A stretch of DNA of 43,453 nt from Bradyrhizobium sp. STM 3843 (GCF_000239815.1 NZ_CAFK01000345.1:1-43453); one strand, 5' to 3'. Shown: positions 7,869 through 17,526, counted from the stretch's first letter. A program made the numbers and translations. Notes: generated by a model not told the origin, from the sequence alone.

Positions 7869-8444
7869 AAGCGCGCCGCAGTAAGGCCGATGCCGTTGCC
7901 GTCGCTAACAACGCTCGAAGTGTCGTTTGCTGCTTTCTCAAAAGGCGCGTAGGCCGCGGTCAAGCAACCGATAAGATGAAGGACGGGGCTCCACACGAAA
8001 CCTAAACCGTGCCGACGGACGGCAGACGTTGCGGGATGTCACCAAAATACAGTGAAGCGCAACTAAGTGCCGTCGCAGCGGCCGTGACGAGCAACACGGG
8101 CGGGTAGAGCTTCTTCCTACTGGGCATCGGATGGGCGACGCTTTCGACGACTGGTATCTCCGCCACCGTCGCTCCGTGGTTCGAGCGTTAAGCGAGATTG
8201 GCCGCGGTGCCGCCCACCCCAGGCATGCGATGAATGGGCTTACCGATTTGGAGAGCGCCGTATCCCGTTACTACCATCTTTCGCATCGAGGCGACCGGAT
8301 AGCTGTCGTTGTGTTTGATCATATTGACGACCACAGGTGATATCACTAATAGTAGTAGCGATCGTCTTTTGCAGCCTAGATCGAATTAATCGAGAGCGCG
8401 ATTGTCGCTGGCGAGACCAGCGCGAAGGCAGGGGGATCAGAGCA
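7869..8444. other. gap without convincing gene
   Basis: This 576-bp stretch follows traD, where traG would be expected. I see no traG remnant and no insertion sequence. A 69-codon frame at 8131-8340 is open, but its composition is unconvincing. The last part becomes AT-richer and leads into the Cys-rich gene. Confidence 0.5.
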
Positions 8445-8927
8445 ATGACATGTTTGCGGAAAGCCGTGCGTGTGTTCGACATGCGCTTCATTGGTACGTG
8501 CCCAACGTGCATGCGTATATCTTTCTTGGCCATGATGTTGTCGTGGTGCTGCCTGCTTGGGGATTTTGCGTTCAACTTCAAAGTAATGTGGTTGAGTTTC
8601 GGTGCGGCGGTTTTGTTTACGGTGTTATGGCTGCTGCATATCACAAGAAATGCATCACTGATGAGTCGAACTCCAAAGCGCACAGATCCTTCTAGGCGCT
8701 TAGCGCTGCGCTTTGCGCTGGCCCTCGCCGGAGCGGCGGTCGCGTCGGTAGCTTTTCCATGGCAGGCACGCGCAGACAGCGGATGCGGCGGTTGGGCTGG
8801 CAATAGCGGTTGCGAGTCTTGCGAGTCGCAATTTGGCAATGCAGGCTGGTGCATGAGACAGAACGCCCAATGTGGCTGTTATTACTGCCATAGCTGCGGG
8901 TCGAATTGCCCTAACGGAAATTGCTGA
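8445..8927 (+). CDS. DUF3624-like membrane protein with secreted Cys-rich tail
   Basis: The product is 160 aa; GGGGGA lies eight bases before the ATG at 8445. Residues ~13-70 (MRFIGTCPTCMR, two hydrophobic helices, LWLLH) resemble DUF3624. Residues 73-110 look like an internal export signal: SRRLALRF with twin Arg at 84-85, an Ala-rich hydrophobic stretch and WQARA|DS. The last 50 residues (111-160) contain ten Cys and many Gly, Asn and Ser, ending in Cys. A Met at codon 73 (8661) could start a separate secreted protein, but its ribosome-binding site is weak. The tail could be a disulfide-rich or metal-binding peptide, or a peptide modified after translation. Function unknown. Confidence 0.65.
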   Translation: MTCLRKAVRVFDMRFIGTCPTCMRISFLAMMLSWCCLLGDFAFNFKVMWLSFGAAVLFTVLWLLHITRNASLMSRTPKRTDPSRRLALRFALALAGAAVASVAFPWQARADSGCGGWAGNSGCESCESQFGNAGWCMRQNAQCGCYYCHSCGSNCPNGNC

Positions 8928-9020
8928 GGTATCCGGTCGCTCCCCAGCTCTCGAAAGTATCTAACGGATAAAGGATTCAATATTTACCGCCGCACGCGGC
9001 TTCGAGGAGGAGGCAAAGCT

Positions 9021-9566
9021 ATGTTCCGCGTAATTAGCGCTTTCTGCATTATAATTGTAATCGCTATCGCTGCAGCTCAAGGGCAACAGGTCGGAAGTAG
9101 GGTCACCGCAAAATCACCGCAGGCAGCTTTAGACGAAGACAAGTGCAGCTTCTATGCAAAGTATCGCACAACGCTAATGGAGCTACAAAACAACACTCCA
9201 TACGGATTAGATATTTGGTTCGCACAAGGGATATCTACGGAGCCATTACCTAACAGCGACTTTGTAGCGGATACCGGCCTATTTATTGCGGCTATGACTC
9301 AGGGAGGTCCCGGGGACTACAAAGTTGATCCTTGTCGTGCTGGTGGCTTTGAGCGTCCCATCCAAGCTACTACATGTAAAGGTACTGCGAAGCTGGTGAC
9401 CGATACTGCTGAAATGGATGTTCAACTTCCAGACGATAACGCGCCGAAAGGAGCTACTTTCAACGAGTGCGGCTGGAAGATCGATCTCCAAAACCAAAAG
9501 CCTGTAGCGACGAGCACGTCGAAATCACAACAACGACCCGCCGCGGCCCCCCCCCCGAAATTCTGA
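9021..9566 (+). CDS. secreted protein of unknown function (181 aa)
   Basis: A signal peptide is clear (MFRVISAFCIIIVIAIAAAQ, then GQQ). The mature part of ~160 residues has four Cys and ends in a Gln/Pro/Ala-rich low-complexity tail (QQRPAAAPPPKF). GGAGGAGG precedes the ATG at 9021 by a good distance. Codon use is noticeably AT-richer than in the chromosomal right half, which points to transfer. A run of ten C at 9547-9556 lies inside the final codons. I do not recognise the family. Confidence 0.7.
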   Translation: MFRVISAFCIIIVIAIAAAQGQQVGSRVTAKSPQAALDEDKCSFYAKYRTTLMELQNNTPYGLDIWFAQGISTEPLPNSDFVADTGLFIAAMTQGGPGDYKVDPCRAGGFERPIQATTCKGTAKLVTDTAEMDVQLPDDNAPKGATFNECGWKIDLQNQKPVATSTSKSQQRPAAAPPPKF

Positions 9567-10048
9567 GAGCCTATGTGTGGGAAGGGAATGAGGAATCGTA
9601 ACGACTGCGCGAATGCTTCTACTGCTATTCGGCCCGCAATATTGGACGCCGATGAGGGGGCAAGTTTGTGAACGCCGATTGACATTCCACCGGTTCCTTG
9701 GATCGGAGCAATGCAAGGTTGCTGGCAAGGCAATGACGTTTGCCAGGACGATCTTTTGCCAACGGTGGTCATGGGCGTGCTGTTGCCCCGCGGTTACGAT
9801 ACGGTGGGCTGGACCCGTTGATTGCTGATGGGTTCCTCTTGCGTACCTTCATGGAATATTGGTCCAAAATGTTGGGTTCGCTCACGCAATTTGGGTGAGT
9901 TGCGTCACTGCAAAGGGCTGGTCGATTCCGGTAGTCTGCGATCCCGAATTTCAGGATTGACGTTTCGATTTCGGTAGCTCTTGGTGCAGTTCTTGAGTCG
10001 CTTCAGTGAGTATGGCGGTATCTGGCTGTCCGCGACGCAGTAAAGTCG
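9567..10048. other. intergenic region between convergent genes
   Basis: This 482-bp stretch lies between the convergent 181-aa gene and the 179-aa gene at the end of the operon. Short open frames with Trp- and Cys-rich translations occur on both strands (for example near 9613-9828), but none has a ribosome-binding site or a recognisable sequence. It may contain decayed coding sequence. No clear terminator is visible. Confidence 0.4.
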
Positions 10049-10588
10049 CTATCGTGCTGGAAGCGCTTTGTCGGTGGGCATTTGTCGCTTCCAGTCGTCG
10101 ACCATCTGAAGCGTATGGACCGCTTCGACGGCCGCGCCTAACAGCTGGTCGTAGACGGAGTGGTGGGCCGAGAACGTAAATAAAATAGCGATTTGATCAC
10201 GGGTCGTTGCCAGATACCGGCTATCGTAGCTCGCCATTTCGGACCCAATCAGGGTCGCGTCGACCCAAAGTGTGTTTTCGATAACAACGAAAGCCGGGGC
10301 CCTGAGTATCGCCTGCGGGCCGAGTTCTTCCGCCCGCTGATCGAGGTGCCGCTTAAAGTCGCTAAGTGTATCATTAGGACCAGCAAATTTTGCCGTCAGG
10401 ATCATTATGGCCCCAACTGCCTCGCCGTCCGCATGCGACGGGTTGCAAACAAAGTCCGTTTGTTCCAGTTCGCAGGTCCAGCCGGTGGGTAGTTCGAACT
10501 TAAGATAATCACTTTGGAATTGCGCAGCGGCAGCCGGCCACACGAACAAACGCACAGTAAGGACCGCAACGATCATGGGTCTGATCAT
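10049..10588 (-). CDS. small secreted protein, last gene of the radical-SAM cluster
   Basis: The product is 179 aa, with an N-terminal signal peptide (MIRPMIVAVLTVRLFVWPAA, then AA|QFQSD). The mature part starts FELPTGWTCE and has alternating strands and one long central helix (FKRHLDQRAEELG), a layout similar to PsbP/Mog1-like domains. It has two Cys in the first strand pair (WTCE and DFVCNP). Its ATG overlaps the stop of the large NTPase gene (ATGA), so the two are translationally coupled. It may be an extracytoplasmic partner of the NTPase protein. The fold assignment is inference. Confidence 0.7.
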   Translation of the reverse strand: MIRPMIVAVLTVRLFVWPAAAAQFQSDYLKFELPTGWTCELEQTDFVCNPSHADGEAVGAIMILTAKFAGPNDTLSDFKRHLDQRAEELGPQAILRAPAFVVIENTLWVDATLIGSEMASYDSRYLATTRDQIAILFTFSAHHSVYDQLLGAAVEAVHTLQMVDDWKRQMPTDKALPAR

Positions 10589-13500
10589 GGCAACGCCTTT
10601 TTGGCACTAGCGCCGCTTTGTTCGCTAGCCAATCGGTTCCAAAAGTCGGATGTGAGGGGCTGTTTACCGCTTTTGAGAAATTCGCCATAAAGTTCGCGCG
10701 CGCTTATTACGGTCCCGCCGGCTTCTCTGAGAGCCGTCTCGGATCGGGGCTCCAGATCGGGATCCCGATCCCTCGGATCGAGGGCGACCATGGAATTGGT
10801 AACAACAAGCATCGAATCCAGATTTCCCTTGAATCGAGAAATGAGCATCTCGACATGAAATGCCTTGATTTTATCGGGCTGCCCAAGCCCAATGACGCGA
10901 ATTGGTTGTCCGAAAGGACTACGTAAATCCTGGACCTGTTCGGCAACCTCGGTAGCGTCGCGCGATGCACCAAAACAGACCAAAATGTCGATCGCGAGGT
11001 CCCGCAATGTATTCGAGTCGCAAGTCGTAAGTATTCGTGTTCGCTGTCGGCATTGCGCGATCACAGTGCGCAGCTGGTTGATGTCCTGGTCGATTTCCTG
11101 TCGCTTCTCGGAAACTACAGACAGTTGCGTATCGGCGTTTCGAGCTTCGACCAAGTCATATGTCAACATCCACTCTGGGTCTCGCGCTGACAGCCTTTGT
11201 CGCCAGCTATATTCTCGGACAAAGCTATCGCTGACGCGATGATCCTCGATTTCCGCGGCCCGCTGTATTAGGCGTTCTCGCAGTTCTTCGGCTTCGTCCG
11301 AAGGCAAGGCCCGCGCAAGATAAGGGAAAACTCCAGCAAACCTCGCATCTTCCGCAAATTGTTCTCGCTTCGCTGGGTCCATAGTCATAAACGCAAAATG
11401 CGTGAAGAAGTCCCGAATGCGATCGTGCCGAAATCGGATTTCCTGAGCAGCGAGCCGACCTGCATCGTCGGAGTCTGTGCGTACGATCGCGAGCTTCCCT
11501 GTAATGAGCGCAACGACCTCTGGCCGGAACGGTAAACTCTCGAGGTTTTCCTGATCCCGTACGCGCTGCTCAAGGACAGCCGCCGAAAACGCTTCGGTGC
11601 GAAATGAGGTTCCTGTTTGAGCGAGTCTCCTTGATACGGTTTCAAACTGCTGGGCCTCTAGCGCGAACAGATCTGGTATGCGGCCGTCGCCCAGGAGGAT
11701 TGCTACCGAGGTTAGGTCCATGGGATTCGAAAGGATCTCATCGAACGCCTTGCGCTCGGCGTCATCGTTGGCTCTTGAAGCGACCTCCTCGAGAAAGCCA
11801 TTCGCAGTTTGCTCATATTGATGTCCCCGTACCGGTGCATCCTGAGCGAGAACGGCTTCGCGAGAAGCCAGGAATGCACGAATTTGATCATCCGACAAAG
11901 GAAGCATGCCGAACGTTTCGATCGTGCTTAGGCCCCGTAGAGGAATCTGACTGGCAACCAAAATGTTGGCTGAAGGATATCGAGAAAGAAAGCCAGTAAT
12001 TAGATCCTGCGTCGCCAGATCGACTTCGTTATAGCCGTCAATGTAAACGAAGATACGTCCGGCCCAGATCATTGCTTTTAAAAGGCTCTGATCCCGTCCG
12101 ATATCGCCCATTCGCTGGTCAATTTCGGCTTCTACGCCCTGCCGGCATTGATCTGCACGCAGGTAAACAATGACGTCGCGATCTTGCTGGGCGCGAGCGG
12201 AAAGCGAGTATCTAAGGAAACTTGACTTCCCGAGACCAGACTTTCCGAGAAGCAGCACGCGCCCGGAATGCTTCGACAGGGCCTGTAAGATCGGTATTTC
12301 GACGTCAGGTTCAGATACGGTGCCTCCTTCCGTCGCCGCTCGATGCCTGACGCGGCTCTCTTTAAAATATGAGATCCTATCGAGTTGGTTGACGTTCTCC
12401 GCAATTACATCTCCAAGAAATGCAGCTTTGAATGGAGAGAACAGCCGCCGACGTGCTGGGCGAAGATGAATGAGAATCAGGTCGATGTAACCGAATCCGA
12501 TGATCTTGCGTACGATTGGATTCCAAAAGACGATAGCCTGAACCCAAGGCCAACGAGGGTAGGCCGTCAGCAATATCGCCCACAACAGGAGGTGAAGAAC
12601 AATCACACCTGGGATGCCCGCAATCGCGGCCAGCAACGTTCGGCGAGTAAGTTCCGCGCCGACTTGATCGGCCTCGCGCGGAGCGCTGGCGGCGAGGGCG
12701 TTCTTCCAATAGCGCAACGTTTCCATTGATGAGAGATCGAACGGGAGCTCTCGGTCGTAAGCGCTCACGATCATCCGGACGCGACCGGTCAATTCGTTAT
12801 TTGCGTTGGCAGAGAACGATTCATCCTCCCACAACGTCTTCATTGCCGCGAAAACATCCTTGAGTTTGCTCGCCCGAACTCGGCTCCAGGCGTTGGCGAA
12901 ACCAGCAACCGCGCTATCCGGCTCGACCAGCAATGTGACACAGGCCAGTAACTTGGCCCTGTCCGCTTCAGTGGCCGCCGTGGCCGCGGCGTTGAGAACT
13001 GATACGGCGACCGCCATCTCAATCTTTGGAGCTTGCGCAAGTGAAAAGCACGGCGGCGCGATGCCATGAGTCCACTGTCGTCTGTCCGCGTATAACCGAG
13101 CAAAGTCCTTGTCGTACCGAACCAAAGACTGAAGAAGGCGATCCGCGTCGTCCGCTAAATCTGCCTGGAGTATCAGGTTCTCAATTACGTCCGTTTCGGG
13201 AGGTTTTGGCTTGTCCGGCGGCCTTCCGTGATCATAAGCATTTGTTAGCAGGATCAGCGCTGGGCGACTTACGGCAGGGTTTCCATCGCTGAGCGCATTA
13301 AGGAATGTTGTTACATACGGGGCGATGTCGCCCGTACCCGCGAGGGCTAACAGAGCTGCATTCTTTGTAGGAACATCCGCGGAGGGTTCCTTGCCGAAAT
13401 CGGCCACTTTCGAACGTATCGCGTCCGGGACCTGACCTGCCGCTTGCATCACTTGCAGATCGAGCTCACCTATTGCGCGATTGGGCTGCGGGCCCAGCGC

Positions 13501-14949
13501 TTGTTGCCAAAAACCCCGCCTTTGAAGTTCGCTCGAGGAGGGAATAACTCCAATAGCAAGAAGCCGCTCGGCTCCGGCAACGTCGTGACGGTCGAGCCGC
13601 GAATAAAGAGTTTCAGCAAGCGCCGCGGAGACTGAACGAAGGCGGAGGCTCATATCTGCCAAACGTCCGGGTCCGTCGCGGTCCAAAAGCGGAACTACCA
13701 GCTCGGCCAGTCGAGCTTTGCCTATCGTCGAAAACGCCGTGTCGACCGCCGCGGAGATATCGCTTGGGCATGTGGATCGTTTTGAAACCAAATCCCAAAG
13801 GAGCGGCATTCGCTGCTCGTCGGACAGGCTCATTCGCTGGAGAAAGGCGATTTTCCAGCGCAGTTCTAGGCAATCGACGGGAACTGGCGGTTGCTTTGCG
13901 TTGGGCTCTACCTGCCATTGCTTCAACGCTTCAAATTGAGCCGCGGTTGCGCGAAGGATGAACGATTCGACGATGTCGCCAGTCCACGATGCCAGTGCTG
14001 TAGTCTGGTCAGTCGACGCATAAATCTGATCAATCAGCTTGGAATCTACAGTCGTCAGAACATCTGAGGCGTTGGACCAGACTGTCAGATTTCGAGTGCT
14101 TCGGATCAGTTGCTCGATTGCAGCCGTCTGCGTTCTCGCGCGATCTACGTGTTGCTTTAGGAACATTAGGACTGGAATTTGTTCATCGGGGCTGCCCGTT
14201 CGCAGAATGAATGTGATATCTTCGTCATCGAGCGGTTCCCCAATCCGGGCCAGTGCAACACGCGCGAAGTTTTGAAGTTCACTTGGCGGCATTCCGTCAG
14301 GGACTTTCTGCCGTCGCCAATCCTGAAGGACACTCAGAAACGATTTCAGATCGGATGGGTTTTGAAGGAGAAGTGCCTCAAACTCTCCTCTGACCTGAGC
14401 GTCCACTCGAGGGTCGGCAATGGTCTTTAGCAAAGCATCGGTAACTGGTTGAGGTTTGGCTCGCATACCGGCCCCAACGGCAGCCAAATCGGCGAGCATA
14501 ATGCGGTCAGATTTCTCGAGGCCGGACTTCAAACGACCTAGATATGTTCGCGAAAGTAGATCGCGAAGCTTGGTGCGGTTGATCGCCATCGAGTTCCAAA
14601 GCCGGTCTCGCTCTGGCTGTGTCGCAGCTTCGAAAATGCGATCGATGAGGTCGCTACCTCGCAGCCTAGACCACACTTCGTCCACAAACTCTGGCGGAGC
14701 GCCGTCGAGCAGATCGATGGCGGCAATCGAGCTCGCGACGTCGTCGGGATCGAGTAGTTTCAGCCACCGACCGATTAGAATATCGGTCTGGCCCTTGGTC
14801 AGGTGGGTAGTAGGAGGAACGGCTCGCAGTTGGTCGGCGTGGCGCGGCAATTCCTGTGCAATCGATGGTGAACCCGCAATCGCCAATGCACCCGCCACGA
14901 CGGCTGCCCGCAGGCTAGGCAAGCACTGATAGCGCCTCTTAAATATCAT
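10585..14949 (-). CDS. large membrane P-loop NTPase (STAND/NACHT-like) with extracytoplasmic helical repeat domain
   Basis: The product is 1454 aa. ATG at 14949 is chosen: GGGGAG stands six bases before it and the protein then opens with a signal peptide (MIFKRRYQCLPSLRAAVVAG .. SIA|QELP). Residues ~30-770 form a long helical repeat-like region, which should be extracytoplasmic. A strong membrane segment lies near 772-800 (IPGVIVLHLLLWAILL). The cytoplasmic part has Walker A LLLGKSGLGKSSFL (~903), Walker B FVYIDGYNEVD (~970) and a sensor-like NILVASQIPLRG, which is a STAND/NACHT-type layout. The last ~150 residues look alpha/beta (IRVIGLGQPDKIKAF, MLVVTNSMVAL), perhaps an effector, but no catalytic motif is clear. 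It lies 25 bp after the protease gene and is coupled to the 179-aa gene. Confidence 0.85.
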   Translation of the reverse strand: MIFKRRYQCLPSLRAAVVAGALAIAGSPSIAQELPRHADQLRAVPPTTHLTKGQTDILIGRWLKLLDPDDVASSIAAIDLLDGAPPEFVDEVWSRLRGSDLIDRIFEAATQPERDRLWNSMAINRTKLRDLLSRTYLGRLKSGLEKSDRIMLADLAAVGAGMRAKPQPVTDALLKTIADPRVDAQVRGEFEALLLQNPSDLKSFLSVLQDWRRQKVPDGMPPSELQNFARVALARIGEPLDDEDITFILRTGSPDEQIPVLMFLKQHVDRARTQTAAIEQLIRSTRNLTVWSNASDVLTTVDSKLIDQIYASTDQTTALASWTGDIVESFILRATAAQFEALKQWQVEPNAKQPPVPVDCLELRWKIAFLQRMSLSDEQRMPLLWDLVSKRSTCPSDISAAVDTAFSTIGKARLAELVVPLLDRDGPGRLADMSLRLRSVSAALAETLYSRLDRHDVAGAERLLAIGVIPSSSELQRRGFWQQALGPQPNRAIGELDLQVMQAAGQVPDAIRSKVADFGKEPSADVPTKNAALLALAGTGDIAPYVTTFLNALSDGNPAVSRPALILLTNAYDHGRPPDKPKPPETDVIENLILQADLADDADRLLQSLVRYDKDFARLYADRRQWTHGIAPPCFSLAQAPKIEMAVAVSVLNAAATAATEADRAKLLACVTLLVEPDSAVAGFANAWSRVRASKLKDVFAAMKTLWEDESFSANANNELTGRVRMIVSAYDRELPFDLSSMETLRYWKNALAASAPREADQVGAELTRRTLLAAIAGIPGVIVLHLLLWAILLTAYPRWPWVQAIVFWNPIVRKIIGFGYIDLILIHLRPARRRLFSPFKAAFLGDVIAENVNQLDRISYFKESRVRHRAATEGGTVSEPDVEIPILQALSKHSGRVLLLGKSGLGKSSFLRYSLSARAQQDRDVIVYLRADQCRQGVEAEIDQRMGDIGRDQSLLKAMIWAGRIFVYIDGYNEVDLATQDLITGFLSRYPSANILVASQIPLRGLSTIETFGMLPLSDDQIRAFLASREAVLAQDAPVRGHQYEQTANGFLEEVASRANDDAERKAFDEILSNPMDLTSVAILLGDGRIPDLFALEAQQFETVSRRLAQTGTSFRTEAFSAAVLEQRVRDQENLESLPFRPEVVALITGKLAIVRTDSDDAGRLAAQEIRFRHDRIRDFFTHFAFMTMDPAKREQFAEDARFAGVFPYLARALPSDEAEELRERLIQRAAEIEDHRVSDSFVREYSWRQRLSARDPEWMLTYDLVEARNADTQLSVVSEKRQEIDQDINQLRTVIAQCRQRTRILTTCDSNTLRDLAIDILVCFGASRDATEVAEQVQDLRSPFGQPIRVIGLGQPDKIKAFHVEMLISRFKGNLDSMLVVTNSMVALDPRDRDPDLEPRSETALREAGGTVISARELYGEFLKSGKQPLTSDFWNRLASEQSGASAKKALP

Positions 14950-14974
14950 CGCTCGCTCCCCAGCAAGCCAACGC

Positions 14975-16108
14975 CTATTCTGCCGCAAGCCCTAAAGCGA
15001 CACTCAATTGCTCGTCCTTTCCGGCAGAGTACGCGGTCTGACGATGGATCTCCACATCCGGTTTTACTCCAATTCCCTCAAGTATGTTGCCGTCGACTGT
15101 AACCCGGTGTGTGGCTATGAGCAAAAGCGATCTGTCGCACAGGAGGAATGGCTTGGCGGCAGCGACCTCACCTGAGGTCTTGCTCCCCACAGTTAGGACA
15201 CCGGCACGCTGCAATGCAAAGGCGAGTATCTCGTTTCCACTGCGTGTCGTGCCGTCCACAAGCACGATTGTCCGCTTCCGCCAATGCGGATTGATTGTCC
15301 GTTTCAATTTTGAGGCGCCAGAAAGATTGAGTTCTGGCGAACGACCGATGAAAAATTCCGCGAAATCTGGCGAGGCTCCTCCAATCGATCCACGTAGATC
15401 CAGGACGAGAGCTTCGCAACTCTGCAATGGGCCTAAGAGGGTAGTTACCAGCAATTTCCAGTAACGATCGCCAGCAAGGCTCCAAGGCTTATAGTATCCA
15501 ATCGCCTTGGAGCGGACAGGGACAACGCGTGCGCTCGCCGACGAGGCCGCGGCAAGCATCTTCGCCGGTCTTAGGATAGTTGGTCTGACCTGACACTCTG
15601 TGATCGAGCCGTTTGCTTCTCTTCTAAACTGAAGGGAAACTGTTCGTCCGCCAAGCCCACGAAACGAAGCAATAGGCTTGTATGGCAGGCCATTGGCGGA
15701 GACCAATTCGTCGCCTGGCAAAATCTCGCATTCGGCAGCCGCTTCGTTTGGGACGACGAAGGAGGCAAAAAAGCGATTTCCTTGCTCGAAGACAAGCACG
15801 CCAATGCCCACATATTGAACGACACCAGCTGGAAAGAGCTCCTTTAACGGCGACCGAAGGCCTGCAGAGGCATACGTATCCAGCAGATGATAATAGTCGA
15901 TTTCGTCGGCCGAAAATCGCTTAGTGTGAGACACACCAAGATGCGATAGGAGCTGATTGACAAGTCTATTGTTGTTTTCTTTAGCCGCCAAAAGCAAAGC
16001 AGCGGCGTGTCCATTTTCTGACCATTCGTTCAGCTTTTGCGGGTCGCAAAACTCGGCCTGCAGTAGCTCAACAATTTCTCTTCCAAGAGTGCGGCCACCG
16101 GCGACCAT
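14975..16108 (-). CDS. PDZ-containing S41-type (C-terminal processing) protease
   Basis: The product is 377 aa from the ATG at 16108, 11 bp after the radical-SAM stop; a longer frame from 16213 would overlap that gene. A helical N-terminal part (~1-100) is followed by a PDZ-like domain (VGIGVLVFEQGN, EILPGDELVSANG, ~105-180). An S41 core follows: SCEALVLDLRGSIGGASP, IVLVDGTTRSGNEILAFALQ with the presumed nucleophile Ser in RSGNE, and VGSKTSGEVAAAKPF. The C-terminal GIGVKPDVEI is typical of S41 enzymes. No signal peptide is apparent, so it probably acts in the cytoplasm, unlike CtpA. In this operon it could remove a leader from the modified peptide, or cut its partner NTPase. Substrate unknown. 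Confidence 0.8.
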   Translation of the reverse strand: MVAGGRTLGREIVELLQAEFCDPQKLNEWSENGHAAALLLAAKENNNRLVNQLLSHLGVSHTKRFSADEIDYYHLLDTYASAGLRSPLKELFPAGVVQYVGIGVLVFEQGNRFFASFVVPNEAAAECEILPGDELVSANGLPYKPIASFRGLGGRTVSLQFRREANGSITECQVRPTILRPAKMLAAASSASARVVPVRSKAIGYYKPWSLAGDRYWKLLVTTLLGPLQSCEALVLDLRGSIGGASPDFAEFFIGRSPELNLSGASKLKRTINPHWRKRTIVLVDGTTRSGNEILAFALQRAGVLTVGSKTSGEVAAAKPFLLCDRSLLLIATHRVTVDGNILEGIGVKPDVEIHRQTAYSAGKDEQLSVALGLAAE

Positions 16109-16119
16109 AAACAATCCCG

Positions 16120-17526
16120 TTATCGGAATTGTAGAGACTCTGGAATGATAGTTTCGGCCGGCACTTCGATGTTGGCCGCGCGCCCGATAAAGCGAAGCAG
16201 ATTTTGGCGCCAATATTGCCCCTGCTCACTCAGCGCGTGCTGATCACCCTCGAGATGTTTTTTCGGACAACCTCCCCAGCAAATCGGAAGAAACGAACAG
16301 CGTGAACAATTTGGCGCCCTGGTAGGATCAAAAGCGTCCCACCAACTCGCATCGGTTGCGGGTAGCTCAACTCCGGTCTTCTCAATTTGGCGGCTCTCGA
16401 TGACGCCGACCGCGCGATGGTTTTCACCTACCTGAAGGCCACATCGGTACTTTAAGCCGTCAGCCCCTACAACAATGGAGTTTGTAGCTAGCGCAGCACA
16501 CACGGACGTCCTCGGCAGTGGAAAGCCGTTTGGTGCTTGAGAGTCCTCGACTCGACCTTCTGATCCTACTTCATTTCGAGCCTGGCCGCACAACGCTTCA
16601 TACTCATCGACTGAAAGCTCATAGTTGCGCATGAACTTGACTTTCGAAGAATATGTGGCGAGACGCGCGGGTTGAAAAATGATCGGAAAAGCCGCGCCGA
16701 ACCAGCCCCGAGCTCTTGCAAGCCGAATAAACGGAATCAGGTCACCTTGATTGTCCCGATCGATATTGAATCGCACATGCACCTTCGCGCAATTCACAAG
16801 ACGATCGACTAGTTTTACTGCCTGGCAGAAAGACGAATCTCCAAGTTGCTTGTGCCCCTTCCTGAAATGTCTCCGTTTGTCGTGGTTCTCCTGCAGGCCA
16901 TCGAACGAAATCTGAGCTTGGTAAATGCGATTTCGTGAAACGAAATCTTCGATGTCGCTCGGCCACTGAGTACCATTGCTAATGAGAGATGCTACGTAAT
17001 TAATGCCCGCGCCTGAGCAGTAGGCTTGAAGCGCCTTCGATGCGAGTTCAAGGAAGTCCAAATTTAACAGGGGCTCTCCACCATACCAATCGACGTGTAA
17101 TGCATGCCGCTTGCTCGCTGAGACCAGACGCTTTGCCAAATCAACAATCGACTCGATGTCGCCGAACTTGAGCTTACTGGGCGATCGCTCTTCATAACAA
17201 TAGTAGCACCCAAGATTGCAATCCATGGTCGTGGTGAGGGTCAAGACAACGGGCGTCTCGCCTCGGGCTCGCCAATAGCGCTCTCGGATTAAGAGTAGTT
17301 CGTCAGATCCGCCATCCACGACGAACCCGCCGCGCTTAAGTTGTACTGAAAATTGGGCATCGAAATCGACGCTGGATAGCTCAAGACGAGGTTCCATTAA
17401 GACGCGTGCGAGCTCTTTCGCGTCGACGCCATCGATTTTCAGGACCGAACCCGTAGACGCATTGAACAGCACAACCTCGTCGTCAATCCCACGGACGGCA
17501 AAGTTGTAGCGAGAAGGCCTCCACAT
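16120..17526 (-). CDS. radical SAM/SPASM peptide-modifying enzyme
   Basis: The product is 468 aa, with AAGGA nine bases before the ATG. Residues ~1-90 are a peptide-recognition-like N-terminal region (YNFAVRGIDDEVVLFNASTG). The radical SAM core has the cluster motif CNLGCYYC (C103, C107, C110), WYGGEPLL and ISFDGLQENHDKRR. The SPASM region has further Cys in SVCAALATNSIVVGADGLKY, then RCGLQ, and NCSRCSFLPICWGGCPKKH. This architecture is that of ribosomal-peptide maturases that build thioether or carbon-carbon bonds, or of related sulfatase-maturase-like enzymes. The adjacent 65-aa gene, 82 bp upstream, is the obvious candidate substrate. It belongs to none of the named subfamilies I can recall. 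Its composition is AT-richer than the chromosomal genes. Confidence 0.88.
   Translation of the reverse strand: MWRPSRYNFAVRGIDDEVVLFNASTGSVLKIDGVDAKELARVLMEPRLELSSVDFDAQFSVQLKRGGFVVDGGSDELLLIRERYWRARGETPVVLTLTTTMDCNLGCYYCYEERSPSKLKFGDIESIVDLAKRLVSASKRHALHVDWYGGEPLLNLDFLELASKALQAYCSGAGINYVASLISNGTQWPSDIEDFVSRNRIYQAQISFDGLQENHDKRRHFRKGHKQLGDSSFCQAVKLVDRLVNCAKVHVRFNIDRDNQGDLIPFIRLARARGWFGAAFPIIFQPARLATYSSKVKFMRNYELSVDEYEALCGQARNEVGSEGRVEDSQAPNGFPLPRTSVCAALATNSIVVGADGLKYRCGLQVGENHRAVGVIESRQIEKTGVELPATDASWWDAFDPTRAPNCSRCSFLPICWGGCPKKHLEGDQHALSEQGQYWRQNLLRFIGRAANIEVPAETIIPESLQFR

Noticed and set aside
8131..8340. 69-codon plus-strand frame after traD
   Set aside because: No ribosome-binding site, no recognisable family, and unremarkable composition; described only as part of the gap.
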